Positions 15,763 to 23,403 of a stretch of 39,731 nt of DNA are shown piece by piece. The notes under the pieces were generated by a model. It was not told the origin of the DNA, did not search any database, and worked only from the letters and a program-made list of their open reading frames with translations. The position numbers and the translations under genes were made by a program. How positions within the stretch are numbered: the stretch's first letter is position 1; every line of letters starts with the position of its first letter. Location: assembly GCA_011048835.1 (NCBI GenBank), contig DSDF01000069.1:1-39731 (forward strand), given 5' to 3'. This DNA is from Methanoculleus sp. Its GTDB lineage: Archaea; Halobacteriota; Methanomicrobia; Methanomicrobiales; Methanomicrobiaceae.

Positions 15763-16764
15763 ATGCACTCATCCTACACCCATTGTGAACTCTGCGAATG
15801 GCGGTGCGGGGTCGACCGGCTCGCGGGCACGCGCGGGGTCTGCCGCGTCGGGCCCGCGGAGGTGGCGGCGATCAGCTGTTCGGAGACACTGCGCAGTATG
15901 TCGGTCACCCTGCTCGGGTGCTGCTACCGCTGCCTGCACTGCAACGCCTACCGCATCTCCCAGTATCCCGATCCCCTCTGGTGGTACGGCAGACGGCTTG
16001 ACGCCGCAGAACTCGTGGACGAGATTTCCCTTCATCTCGAGGCGCTGAAGGGAATCCCGGTGGACAAGATCAGCTTCACGGGGGGCGATCCGGCAATCCA
16101 CCTCCCCTTCATTGAAGAGGTCGCCGCCGTCGTCAGGGAGCGCGGTCTTTCGCTCGGTATCGGTATCGCCACGGGCGGATTTTCCACACCAGAAGCAATG
16201 GAGCGTATCGCCGCCATCTGCTCCAGCATCACGGTCGAGATCAAAGCCTTCGACGACTGCGTGCACCGCGCCCTCACCGGAGCGCCCGTACGACCCGTGC
16301 TCCGCAACGCCGCCTACCTTGCAGGATGCGCCCCTGAAAAGATCAGGGTCTATCGCACCGTCGCCATCCCCGGCATCACCGACCGCCAGATACCGGCGAT
16401 CGCCGCATATATCGCCGGTCTCGACCCCGATATCCCCTACCGCCTCATCGGCTTTCGCCCGAACTTCATCCTCTACTACCACCCCGGGCCCACTATGGAG
16501 GACATGGAGCGTCTTGCAAAAGAGTGCCGTGCACAGGGGCTCAACGACGTGGCATGGAGCGGCTACTACCCGGAATCCATGCCTCAGGGTATCGAGCAGA
16601 AGGCAGCGATGCTTTCGCCGCAGTATGCAGGATGCGAGGAGGCGGCACGTGCTGCGGCGTACGTCCAGAGCGCAGGATGCCCCACCCATCCGAGAGACTG
16701 CGGTGCGTGCCCCCTCCGGCACCGCTGCCCCGCCACCCTCAGGGAGCCCTGGAACCGCCGCTGA
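15763..16764 (+). CDS. Radical SAM protein with N- and C-terminal Cys clusters
   Basis: This 333-residue protein has three Cys clusters. Residues 8-27 hold C-x2-C-x3-C-x11-C (CELCEWRC then CRVG), resembling the N terminus of glycyl-radical-activase-like families. Residues 53-60 (CCYRCLHC) give the CX3CX2C that binds the radical SAM [4Fe-4S], followed by KISFTGGDPAIH, the GGD equivalent of the SAM-binding GGE. Residues 306-322 hold C-x6-C-x2-C-x5-C, an auxiliary-cluster-like arrangement. The reaction is unknown; the architecture suggests a multi-cluster enzyme acting on a protein or small metabolite. No neighbouring substrate is obvious. Its 3' end is four bp from the convergent purN stop. Confidence 0.8.
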   Translation: MHSSYTHCELCEWRCGVDRLAGTRGVCRVGPAEVAAISCSETLRSMSVTLLGCCYRCLHCNAYRISQYPDPLWWYGRRLDAAELVDEISLHLEALKGIPVDKISFTGGDPAIHLPFIEEVAAVVRERGLSLGIGIATGGFSTPEAMERIAAICSSITVEIKAFDDCVHRALTGAPVRPVLRNAAYLAGCAPEKIRVYRTVAIPGITDRQIPAIAAYIAGLDPDIPYRLIGFRPNFILYYHPGPTMEDMERLAKECRAQGLNDVAWSGYYPESMPQGIEQKAAMLSPQYAGCEEAARAAAYVQSAGCPTHPRDCGACPLRHRCPATLREPWNRR

Positions 16765-16768
16765 AATA

Positions 16769-17383
16769 TCATGGGGGCAGGATGTGGACGGCGCGCCCGC
16801 AGACCATGAGCCGTTCCTCGCAGAAGAGCTTCACCGCTTCGGGCAGGGCGAGGTGCTCCTCGATGAGGATGCGGCCGGCAAGCGAATCTTCATCATCCCC
16901 GTCGCAGACCGGTACCGGGCGCTGGATGATGATGGGACCGGTATCCATCCCTTCGTCCACGAAATGGACGGTGCAGCCCGATACCTTCACCCCGTAATCG
17001 ATCGCCTGCCGCTGTGCATGGAGGCCTGCAAAACTGGGAAGGAGGGCGGGGTGAATATTGATAATCCTCCCTTTGAAATGGGATACGATTCCCGCACCCA
17101 GGATGCGCATGTATCCGGCGAGCACAAAGAGATCCGCATTGCATCGGTCCATCGCTTCGAGCAGGGCGGCTTCATACTCGTCCTTGCCGGCGCACCCTGA
17201 GTAGTCCACCACAGTGACCGGGATACCGGCCTTTTTTGCCCGCGTAATGGCGTACGCCTGTGGATTGTCGGTGACCAGTCCCGCGCATCGTGCAGGGAGA
17301 GTTCCAGCCCCTATCGCATCGATGAGCGCCTGAAAATTGGACCCCCGTCCCGAAGCGAGAACTGCAATGCGTTTCATACCCAT
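16769..17383 (-). CDS. purN: Phosphoribosylglycinamide formyltransferase PurN
   Basis: PurN transfers a formyl group to GAR in purine synthesis. The 204-residue product matches the family, starting with RIAVLASGRGSNFQALIDAI (phosphoribosyl binding). The catalytic trio is visible as INIHPALLPSF (Asn and His) and DEGMDTGPII (Asp). Two in-frame ATG codons are possible, at 17383 and 17377. PurN uses 10-formyltetrahydrofolate in bacteria; many methanogens lack PurN and use formate-dependent PurT, so the cofactor (a folate or a methanopterin derivative) is of interest. It follows the CNNM-like gene by 20 bp, suggesting one transcript. Confidence 0.95.
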   Translation of the reverse strand: MGMKRIAVLASGRGSNFQALIDAIGAGTLPARCAGLVTDNPQAYAITRAKKAGIPVTVVDYSGCAGKDEYEAALLEAMDRCNADLFVLAGYMRILGAGIVSHFKGRIINIHPALLPSFAGLHAQRQAIDYGVKVSGCTVHFVDEGMDTGPIIIQRPVPVCDGDDEDSLAGRILIEEHLALPEAVKLFCEERLMVCGRAVHILPP

Positions 17384-17403
17384 TGATTCGGCACAGGGCC
17401 CAT

Positions 17404-18675
17404 TTAATCGTTATCCCGGGGGCTGCCTTCCTGCGGCAGTAGCAGCTTGACCTCGAGGATCCGTTTTCCCCGCATCTTCATGACCATGAGCCTGATGCCG
17501 GAATCGGGGATCACCACCACCTCTCCCCGTCGGGGGATGTGGCCGAGGCGGTCGATCAACAGCCCGCCGACGGTCTCGTAGCTCTCGTCGAGCGGCAGCG
17601 CAATATCGAGAGTTTCATTGAGACGGTCGACCCATGCGCGGGCATCGACGATATAGACACCCGGTTCCACTTCCTGCACGGGGGGGGCTTCCTCATCGAA
17701 TTCGTCCAAAATCTCCCCCACCAGCTCCTCAAGAATGTCCTCCACCGTGACGATCCCGGCGAATGTCCCGTACTCGTCCAGCACGATCGCCATGTGCAGT
17801 TTGCGGACCTGCAGCTCGTTGAGGAGTTCGTCGATGCGTTTGCTCTCCGGGACGAAGCACGGTTCATAGACCAGATCCTTAATCGAGGCCACCTTTCTCC
17901 CCGAATACAGGGCACCGAACACATCCTTTACATTGAGGATGCCGGTAATGTTATCCATCTGGTCATGGTAGACGGGAATGCGGGAGAAACCGGTTTCGTT
18001 GAAGGTATTGATGGATTCTTCAAGCGTCACCCCTTCTTCCATCATCACCACGTCGGCGCGAGGCGTCAATATTTCGCGGACGTTGGTGTCCGTGAAGCGG
18101 AAGACGCGGTACAGCATCTCGTGCTCGTCCTCCTCGATGGTGCCCGCCTCTTCACCCACATCGATCCACTGCTTGATCTCCTCCTCGGTGACCGCGGGTC
18201 TGGTAATCTCCGCGCGTATGGAGAAGAGCCGCTTTATCGCGTCATACAGCCAGAGAATGGGTGAAAACACGTAACAGAGGAAGAGGATCGGGCCCGCGGA
18301 GAAAAGAGCGAATTTCTCCGTGGAACGCGCGGCGTAGGTCTTCGGGCCGATTTCACCCAGCACCAGCATGATGAAGGTGACCACGCCGGTGGCGATGCCC
18401 ACCCCGATATCCCCATAGCGCTCGATCGCAATCGAGGTGGCAATCGCCGCCGCGGCGACATTCACGACATTGTTGCCGATGAGGATGGTGATGAGGAGGT
18501 GATCGGTATTCCGCTTCACCTTTTCGAGGGCAAGAGCCCCCCGGACTTTCTGGTCGATCAGGGTCCGGACCTTCGCCTCGTTGAGGGATATAAGCGCGAC
18601 CTCGGAGCCGGAAAAAAACGCAGAAAGCACGATGCACAAAGCAAACAATAGGAACCTCGCGCTTTCCGATATCAT
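17404..18675 (-). CDS. CNNM/HlyC-CorC family membrane protein (DUF21-CBS-CorC)
   Basis: This 423-residue protein has the standard layout of CNNM/CorC transporters: a DUF21 membrane domain (about 1-190, with a small-residue SAFFSGSEVALISLNEAKVR motif and three more hydrophobic segments), a cytoplasmic CBS pair (about 195-330, with ILTPRADVV, RIPVYHDQMDNITGILNVKD and MAIVLDEYGTFAGIVTVED) and a C-terminal CorC_HlyC domain. Family members export or regulate Mg2+ or Na+. ATG 18675 was taken; an in-frame GTG at 18684 is also possible. A TTTTATTAATC element near 18758-18768 could be its promoter. Confidence 0.9.
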   Translation of the reverse strand: MISESARFLLFALCIVLSAFFSGSEVALISLNEAKVRTLIDQKVRGALALEKVKRNTDHLLITILIGNNVVNVAAAAIATSIAIERYGDIGVGIATGVVTFIMLVLGEIGPKTYAARSTEKFALFSAGPILFLCYVFSPILWLYDAIKRLFSIRAEITRPAVTEEEIKQWIDVGEEAGTIEEDEHEMLYRVFRFTDTNVREILTPRADVVMMEEGVTLEESINTFNETGFSRIPVYHDQMDNITGILNVKDVFGALYSGRKVASIKDLVYEPCFVPESKRIDELLNELQVRKLHMAIVLDEYGTFAGIVTVEDILEELVGEILDEFDEEAPPVQEVEPGVYIVDARAWVDRLNETLDIALPLDESYETVGGLLIDRLGHIPRRGEVVVIPDSGIRLMVMKMRGKRILEVKLLLPQEGSPRDND

Positions 18676-18882
18676 CGCATCCACGCCGCAATCACGGCTC
18701 TATGCTCACCTTCGTTCATATGCGACAAATCTATCACAATATTGCGTAGAGGGATTAATAAAACCAGCGTTATTCTAGCACCGAGCAAACCTTCTTCCTA
18801 AAGCGAGTTCGCCCATCATTCAGTTCGGTGCGCCTTCTGTCATCCGGAGAGGATTCTGCCGCAGGTGCATTCCGATTCCATT

Positions 18883-19707
18883 TCATGCATCGTCCCAGCA
18901 GTCTCGCAAGAAAGCAACCTCACCCTCAAGCAGGGTGATCTTCTCTTCTGAGCACAGATCAGCAGGAAAATTCCGGTCTTCGATCTCGAGCGTGAGGCTC
19001 TCCGCGTGCTGCTGTTTCAGAAGGGCGAGGATCTCCGCAATGTCCTCGTTTCCCGCCACCGGGAGGTGCACGGCGTTTGATGCGACCGCACTGACGTGCA
19101 CGTTTGCGATGCGGCCCCCGCAGGTCGCGATGTAGGCGGCAACTTCCTTCACTGACTGTTTCAGTGCGTGGGCCACGTCAAGGGTAAACCAGAGCCATGG
19201 CTCCCGGTCGAGCAGTTCGCGCACGTCCAGCGGCGTGCAGAGAAGCGAATTCACCTTCCGCTCCATATTCTCCATTGCCACACGGACGGATCTGCCCTTC
19301 GAACTCCCGTGCAGTGCATCGATATAGTGCTCGAATCTTCGATAGTCCGCATCGCTCGGCACTCTCTTGGCAGTCCGCCGCCCCGGGTGCAGGGTGACCG
19401 TCCGTGCCCCCAGCGTCTCGGCGATATCCACGGCGCACAGGGCATATTGCACCGATATTGCGGCGATATGGGGATTGATAGAGCAGGGGTTGAGGTCGAG
19501 CACCGGCGCATGCACCGAGATGGGAGCAAGACGGGGATGGGCCCGTATGCACTCCATGATCTCGTCGAGGGGCATGTCCCGGACCCAGAAATGCGGGGTT
19601 TCGATCCAGAATTCGATGCCTGAAAGGCCCGCCTCCTCCACAAAATCGAAAATCAGGTCCGTGGGATATTCGTGAAAGAACATGCTCGAGACGGCGAACC
19701 GGACCAT
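18883..19707 (-). CDS. Sugar phosphate isomerase/epimerase-like TIM-barrel protein
   Basis: This 274-residue protein is an AP-endonuclease-2/xylose-isomerase-like TIM barrel. Recognisable strands carry HAPVLDLNP, TVTLHPGRR, VAMENME and WFTLDVAHA; His, Glu and Asp at their ends are the usual metal ligands. A late NVHVSA gives the expected His on strand 7. The substrate is unknown. I start at ATG 19707 rather than the very long open frame upstream, which is antisense to xseA. A strong purine SD (AGGAGGAGGGGG, 19723-19734) sits unusually far (about 15 nt) from this ATG, so an in-frame rare start (ATT, 19713) cannot be excluded. It diverges from xseA across 39 bp. Confidence 0.82.
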   Translation of the reverse strand: MVRFAVSSMFFHEYPTDLIFDFVEEAGLSGIEFWIETPHFWVRDMPLDEIMECIRAHPRLAPISVHAPVLDLNPCSINPHIAAISVQYALCAVDIAETLGARTVTLHPGRRTAKRVPSDADYRRFEHYIDALHGSSKGRSVRVAMENMERKVNSLLCTPLDVRELLDREPWLWFTLDVAHALKQSVKEVAAYIATCGGRIANVHVSAVASNAVHLPVAGNEDIAEILALLKQQHAESLTLEIEDRNFPADLCSEEKITLLEGEVAFLRDCWDDA

Positions 19708-19709
19708 GC

Positions 19710-19721
19710 TATCAATTGATA
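19710..19721. promoter_or_regulatory. Perfect 12-bp palindrome between divergent xseA and TIM-barrel genes
   Basis: TATCAATTGATA is its own reverse complement and lies in the 39-bp spacer. It is two bases before the minus-strand ATG and 26 bp before the xseA ATG. It could be a TATA-like element for a leaderless xseA message or an operator. Perfect 12-bp palindromes occur by chance about once per 4 kb, so position is the main argument. Confidence 0.35.
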
Positions 19722-19746
19722 TTCCCCCTCCTCCTACTTTGATGTG

Positions 19747-20994
19747 ATGGCGGGAGGAGGGGCCGGGCTTTTCGCAGATGAGGGCGGTGCGGAAATTGCC
19801 ACTGTCGCCGAGATCTCGCACCTCGTCCATCAGCTGCTCGACGATCCGCGCCTGCAGGCGATCTGGGTACAGGGAGAGGTGAGGGATTGTTCTTTTTCTG
19901 CAAAAGGCCACTGCTATTTTTCCCTCTCGGAGCTGCAGGCCGGCAGGACGTACGTGATCAACTGCGCCATGTGGCGCAGTTATGCCCGCGAGCTCTTCTT
20001 TGAGCCCCGGGACGGGATGCAGGTGCTCGTGTGGGGATCGGTGGAGGTTTATGAGCCCCAGGGCAGGTACCAGTTCATCGTCAGGGACATGGTCAGCGCA
20101 GGGGAGGGGGAAAAACATCTCCTCGTCCAGCGCTGGAAAGAGGAGCTTGCCCGCGAAGGCCTCTTTGAGGCGGCGCGAAAAAAGCCGCTCCCCCGCTTTC
20201 CTGAGAGGGTGGGCGTGGTCACCTCGGCAACGGGAGCCGCCCGGCGCGACATCGAACAGGTCATCGCCCGCCGGTTTCCGGTCGAGGTTGTACTCTGCCC
20301 TGCCGCAGTGCAGGGGGAGGGCGCCCCTGCAGAGATCGCCGCGGCCCTCGGGCGGATCGACGAACGGGTGGACGTTATCATCGTCGGGAGGGGCGGGGGG
20401 AGCTTTGAGGATCTCTTCGCGTTCAACCACCCGCAGGTGGTGCGGGCAATCGCCGCCTGTGTAACGCCGGTGGTAAGCGCGGTGGGCCACGAGACCGACC
20501 ACACCCTCGCCGACTATGCCGCAGACCTGCGGGCCCCCACCCCCTCTGCCGCCGCAGAGCTCGCGGTTCCCGATCGCATCGAACTTGCCGGCGATCTCGT
20601 GCGCCTGAGGCACCAGCTCCGATCCGGGCTCGTCGCCCGCGTGGAGGGGGGATGGGAAACGCTGGAAGGTCTGCGGCTTCGCCTGCAGCCGCGGCGGTTC
20701 CGGCGAAGGATCGATGAGGAGATGCAGCGGATCGTGGATCTCGATGAACGGCTGGCGAGGGCGGAAGGATCGCTTCTCGCGCGGCAACGCCTGCTCCTCG
20801 GCCAGCTCGCGACTTCGCTCGGCGCACTCAACCCCCATGCCTCCCTCGCCCGGGGCTACTGCATCGTGGAAAAGGACGGTGCGGTCATCTCGTCCGCAGG
20901 TGCGCTTGCACAGGGGGACCGCGTAACCCTTCGCATGGCCGACGGGATCGCATCGGCACGGATTGAAGAGGTAGATCATGACAGCAACCTATGA
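19747..20994 (+). CDS. xseA: Exonuclease VII large subunit XseA
   Basis: ExoVII degrades single-stranded DNA from both ends and acts in repair. The 415-residue protein has the N-terminal OB fold (IWVQGEVRDCSFSAKGHCYFSL), the catalytic core with VGVVTSATGAARRDI, IIVGRGGGSFEDLFAFN and VSAVGHETDHTLADYAADLR-type motifs, and a C-terminal helical region (about 275-360) ending in a beta segment. No SD precedes the start; ATG 19747 was taken over GTG 19744. The stop overlaps xseB by 17 bases. ExoVII is a bacterial system found in only some archaea, so an ancient acquisition is likely. Confidence 0.96.
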   Translation: MAGGGAGLFADEGGAEIATVAEISHLVHQLLDDPRLQAIWVQGEVRDCSFSAKGHCYFSLSELQAGRTYVINCAMWRSYARELFFEPRDGMQVLVWGSVEVYEPQGRYQFIVRDMVSAGEGEKHLLVQRWKEELAREGLFEAARKKPLPRFPERVGVVTSATGAARRDIEQVIARRFPVEVVLCPAAVQGEGAPAEIAAALGRIDERVDVIIVGRGGGSFEDLFAFNHPQVVRAIAACVTPVVSAVGHETDHTLADYAADLRAPTPSAAAELAVPDRIELAGDLVRLRHQLRSGLVARVEGGWETLEGLRLRLQPRRFRRRIDEEMQRIVDLDERLARAEGSLLARQRLLLGQLATSLGALNPHASLARGYCIVEKDGAVISSAGALAQGDRVTLRMADGIASARIEEVDHDSNL

Positions 20995-21160
20995 AGAACT
21001 GATCCTCGAGCTCAAGCAGATTGTATCCGCGATCGAAGAGGGAGATATCGGTCTCGACGAGAGCATACGGCTCTATGAGCGGGGATCAGAACTGGTGAAA
21101 CGGTGCGAGCAATTGCTCGAGGATGCGGAACTCAAGATCACCGAGCTGGGATACGAATAA
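20978..21160 (+). CDS. xseB: Exonuclease VII small subunit XseB
   Basis: This 60-residue, fully helical protein shows the XseB pattern: YEELILELKQIVSAIEEGDI, then LDESIRLYERGSELVKRCEQ, then LLEDAELKI. In bacteria several copies of XseB coat the coiled coil of XseA and are needed for activity. Its start lies 17 bases inside xseA, implying translational coupling and fixed stoichiometry. The 3' end overlaps the convergent DUF371 gene by 23 bases. Confidence 0.93.
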   Translation: MTATYEELILELKQIVSAIEEGDIGLDESIRLYERGSELVKRCEQLLEDAELKITELGYE

Positions 21161-21575
21161 CCGCCACCATCTCGACCGCCAGCTCCGCACCCTCCTGCAG
21201 CACCGCGATGAGATCGCGGGGCAGTGTCGCAGCCGCACGATCGGAGAAAATCCCCACTGTGCGCCCGCAGACAAAACCGCTTTTTCGCCACACCAGATCG
21301 GCGGGATGATCAAGGGTCATGCTCGCATGCCCGCACGAGCGGACGCAGACCGAACACTCCTCGGCGGTCAGGGTGGTGTACAGCACCGTGTGCCTGTCGG
21401 CGAGCGCATGCCGAAACTCCTCGGAGAGGTCGGCGGCGCCTTTGTCGGCGCAGACCCCGATGATGCAGTGGCCGGACGGCGACAGGTGTGCCTCGCGCGT
21501 CACCTCGAAGGTGGTGCGGTGAGACCCCGAGACATTCGGATGGCCCCTGCAGACCACCGATTCACGGACCTTCAT
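21138..21575 (-). CDS. DUF371 family protein
   Basis: This 145-residue protein belongs to an uncharacterised archaeal family (DUF371). I use ATG 21575 (MKVRESVVCRGHPNVSG), which matches the usual family start; the open frame continues 28 codons upstream without family-like sequence. Notable residues are the RGHPN motif, HRTTFEVTREAHLSPSGHCI, ADKGAADLSEEF, and four Cys (residues 9, 38, and a CSVC pair). Mixed alpha/beta composition, no membrane segments. The gene converges on xseB with a 23-base overlap and diverges from the zinc-ribbon gene at 21671. Function unknown. Confidence 0.85.
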   Translation of the reverse strand: MKVRESVVCRGHPNVSGSHRTTFEVTREAHLSPSGHCIIGVCADKGAADLSEEFRHALADRHTVLYTTLTAEECSVCVRSCGHASMTLDHPADLVWRKSGFVCGRTVGIFSDRAAATLPRDLIAVLQEGAELAVEMVAVIRIPAR

Positions 21576-21670
21576 CTGTAGTGAGATGAAGCGGACAATG
21601 TCCTTCAATGTTGTGAATGGCCCGGTCCGGGCGGCAGGGTATATGGCACCCCGGTGCATACCAGTATGCG

Positions 21671-22246
21671 ATGAATCTCCTTGTGCAGTGTCCGGTATGT
21701 GACGAAGAGCAGGAGCACCAAGTGCTCAAGGAAAACGGGAGCCTTCTGGTGAAGTGCACGGAGTGCGGCCATGTGCATCGCACGGAGCCCCCGCAGCGCC
21801 CGTCGGTCATCGAGGTCAGGGCGGTGGTGAGCAGGGAGACCGAATCAAAGATGTGCACCATCGAACTGCTCTCGGATGAGGAATGCAGCGAGGGAGACCT
21901 TCTCGTGGCGGACTGCGGCGACGAGGCCATGGGCGTCGAGGTGACCGGCATCGAGGTGGGCGATGGGCGGGTAGCACGGGCCCGGGCCGATGCGATCAGC
22001 ACCCTGTGGACGCGCCTTATCGATGAGGTGGTGGTCAGGGCGTCGGTGCACGATGGCAGGAAGACCATTCCGGTCTACGCACGGGCCGACGGCGAAGAGG
22101 AATTCTCCGTGGGAGAGGTGGTGGATTTCGACCGGGTCAGGTTCAGGATCACCCAGATTAAAATGCGGGAAGGTCAGGTATTACGAAAAGAGGGATGGAA
22201 AACCTTAGCCCGCAAAATCAAGAGGATATACGGGGTCCGTTTATAG
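21671..22246 (+). CDS. Zinc-ribbon protein (HVO_0476 family)
   Basis: This 191-residue protein has an N-terminal zinc ribbon (CPVCDEEQEHQV then CTECGHVHR; Cys near residues 7, 10, 29 and 32), followed by a beta-rich region with VIEVRAVVSRETES, DLLVADCGDEAMGVEVTGIE and a C-terminal basic segment (WKTLARKIKRIYGVRL). This layout matches the archaeal HVO_0476 family, whose role is unknown; nucleic-acid binding is a reasonable inference from the ribbon and basic tail. ATG 21671 was preferred to an upstream in-frame ATG at 21617. The 3' end overlaps the convergent thioredoxin-like gene by six bases. Confidence 0.85.
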   Translation: MNLLVQCPVCDEEQEHQVLKENGSLLVKCTECGHVHRTEPPQRPSVIEVRAVVSRETESKMCTIELLSDEECSEGDLLVADCGDEAMGVEVTGIEVGDGRVARARADAISTLWTRLIDEVVVRASVHDGRKTIPVYARADGEEEFSVGEVVDFDRVRFRITQIKMREGQVLRKEGWKTLARKIKRIYGVRL

Positions 22247-22501
22247 ATATTTCTTGATTGCGGATTCGAGTTCTTCCCGGTGAACGACTCCTTCAAACCG
22301 CTCTTTGACCTCATCGTCTTCGAGGATGACGATGGTCGGCGTGACGCGCAGGCCGAATGTCTTGATGTATTCAGGATTGTGTACCGCGTCGATCTCCTCG
22401 ATCTCGATGCCCAGAGACGTTTCGACCTCCTGGTTGATCGGTATCTGCTCTTCGCATCCCATGCACCCCTCCTGGTTAAAACAGATCACTTTCACAGCCA
22501 T
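22241..22501 (-). CDS. Thioredoxin-fold protein with CMGC active site
   Basis: This 86-residue protein has a small thioredoxin/glutaredoxin-like fold: strand VKVICFNQ, redox motif CMGC (residues 13-16), a second strand region EIEEIDAVHNPEYIKTFG, and the cis-proline stretch RVTPTIVILED. The atypical CMGC pair suggests a dithiol oxidoreductase for a specific partner. A TATA element 29-22 bp before the ATG and no SD indicate a leaderless message. It lies downstream of the membrane-anchored FKBP-like gene, on the same strand. Confidence 0.85.
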   Translation of the reverse strand: MAVKVICFNQEGCMGCEEQIPINQEVETSLGIEIEEIDAVHNPEYIKTFGLRVTPTIVILEDDEVKERFEGVVHREELESAIKKYL

Positions 22502-22522
22502 GGAAGAGAAATGGGGACAGGG

Positions 22523-22530
22523 ATATAAAA
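22523..22530 (-). promoter_or_regulatory. TATA box of the thioredoxin-like gene (probably leaderless)
   Basis: The minus strand has TTTTATAT, with its centre about 26 bp before ATG 22501 and a pyrimidine-rich, SD-free gap between. That spacing puts the expected transcription start on or next to the start codon. Confidence 0.6.
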
Positions 22531-22554
22531 TGCTATGCTTTCCCGTCCAGTCCG

Positions 22555-23247
22555 TTAATTGCCGATGTATTCGAGAGTGATTGAAGCGGTCGGATACCCG
22601 TACGCGACAGCGATCTCGTCGGTGGTTTTCTCGGCCACTTTGCCGTAGCGCACATAGATTTCAGGGGAGGCATTGTCCAGCGCGATGATGGGAGTCGTCG
22701 ACATTCCGAGCGGCACCCAGTCCCCCTGTTCCGCAGAGCTGAAATTGAAATTCGTGCCATAGCCCCCCACGATACCGTTGAATTCCTCGGCAGTCATTGC
22801 GGTCACCATCGTCTCCGCACCGTCAATCACGACCGATTTTTGTTGATTGACCCGCATCCCCTGCAGGGCGGCATTGATCTGCGCGAGCTCGCCGGACAGC
22901 ATAGTGTTGGACGCCCCCTCGGGGTACCGGAGCGTGATGGGGATAAAGGTCTCCTTATATTCCTCCCCGACCGTCATCACGAGCGGGTCCGAAAGCAGCG
23001 CGAGGTTGCCTTTTTCATACTCCGCCTGGAAGACCTGTACGTTAGAAGTGATAACAGGAACGCCTGTTGCGTCATAGAGCGTGTAGCCTACCTGGCAGAT
23101 CGACCCGGGCTGGGCAGTTTTGAAAAACGAGAAAAAGCCCATATTCAGCGTGAACCCAACCACGCAGATGACAAGAACACCAAGGATGGCCACCTTCGAA
23201 AGGCGGTCGGATACCCATTTGTTCTTCTGGTTCCCCTGTTTTTTCAT
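22555..23247 (-). CDS. Membrane-anchored FKBP-like protein, unknown function
   Basis: This 230-residue protein has a basic N terminus, one membrane segment (about residues 18-38, VAILGVLVICVVGFTLNMGF) and a soluble domain probably outside the membrane. The domain pattern VGYTLYDATGVPVITSNVQVF, LVMTVGEEY, and later INAALQGMRVNQQKSVVI resembles the FKBP/SlyD-type fold (strand, bulge, G-E-y, aL-x-GM-x-x-x-q). That match is my inference; catalytic aromatic residues are not clearly conserved, so isomerase activity is uncertain. A GGAGG stands about 11 nt before the ATG. It shares a 156-bp divergent spacer with hsp20. Confidence 0.6.
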   Translation of the reverse strand: MKKQGNQKNKWVSDRLSKVAILGVLVICVVGFTLNMGFFSFFKTAQPGSICQVGYTLYDATGVPVITSNVQVFQAEYEKGNLALLSDPLVMTVGEEYKETFIPITLRYPEGASNTMLSGELAQINAALQGMRVNQQKSVVIDGAETMVTAMTAEEFNGIVGGYGTNFNFSSAEQGDWVPLGMSTTPIIALDNASPEIYVRYGKVAEKTTDEIAVAYGYPTASITLEYIGN

Positions 23248-23340
23248 CCTACATATATCCTCCTTTCACCCTGATAAATGGTGATCACGGGGCACGAACA
23301 CCGGCTGCCCCCGTAGCAACATTGATAGGGTGACAACACT

Positions 23341-23355
23341 ACCTAAAGGTTAGGT
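23341..23355. promoter_or_regulatory. Dyad ACCTAA-AGG-TTAGGT upstream of hsp20 (candidate operator)
   Basis: Six-base arms, perfectly complementary, flank a 3-base spacer. It lies 49-63 bp before the hsp20 ATG. The CTAA/TTAG half-sites resemble the CTAAC-N5-GTTAG site reported for the heat-shock regulator HSR1 of Archaeoglobus, but with shorter spacing. A role in heat-shock control is inference. Confidence 0.45.
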
Positions 23356-23373
23356 CCACGGGTTTCCCCGTGG
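23356..23373 (+). promoter_or_regulatory. Hairpin in hsp20 upstream region
   Basis: CCACGGG-TTTC-CCCGTGG forms a perfect 7-bp stem with a 4-base loop, extendable by two G-C pairs across a bulged T. It stands about 20 bases before the SD GAGGTA, so it would be part of the hsp20 leader if transcription starts upstream of it. Confidence 0.45.
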
Positions 23374-23403
23374 CCATCGATGCAGAACATACGAGGTATA
23401 CAC

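Noticed and set aside
19708-20979. N-terminal 423 codons of a 698-codon minus-strand open frame
   Set aside because: It is antisense to xseA, whose motifs are unmistakable, and contains no protein-like sequence. Only the C-terminal TIM-barrel part (from ATG 19707) is real.
23289-23311. GGGGCA/TGCCCC inverted repeat in the hsp20 spacer
   Set aside because: Stem of six bases with an 11-base loop, no T-run, not near a gene end. It is likely a chance repeat in GC-rich DNA.
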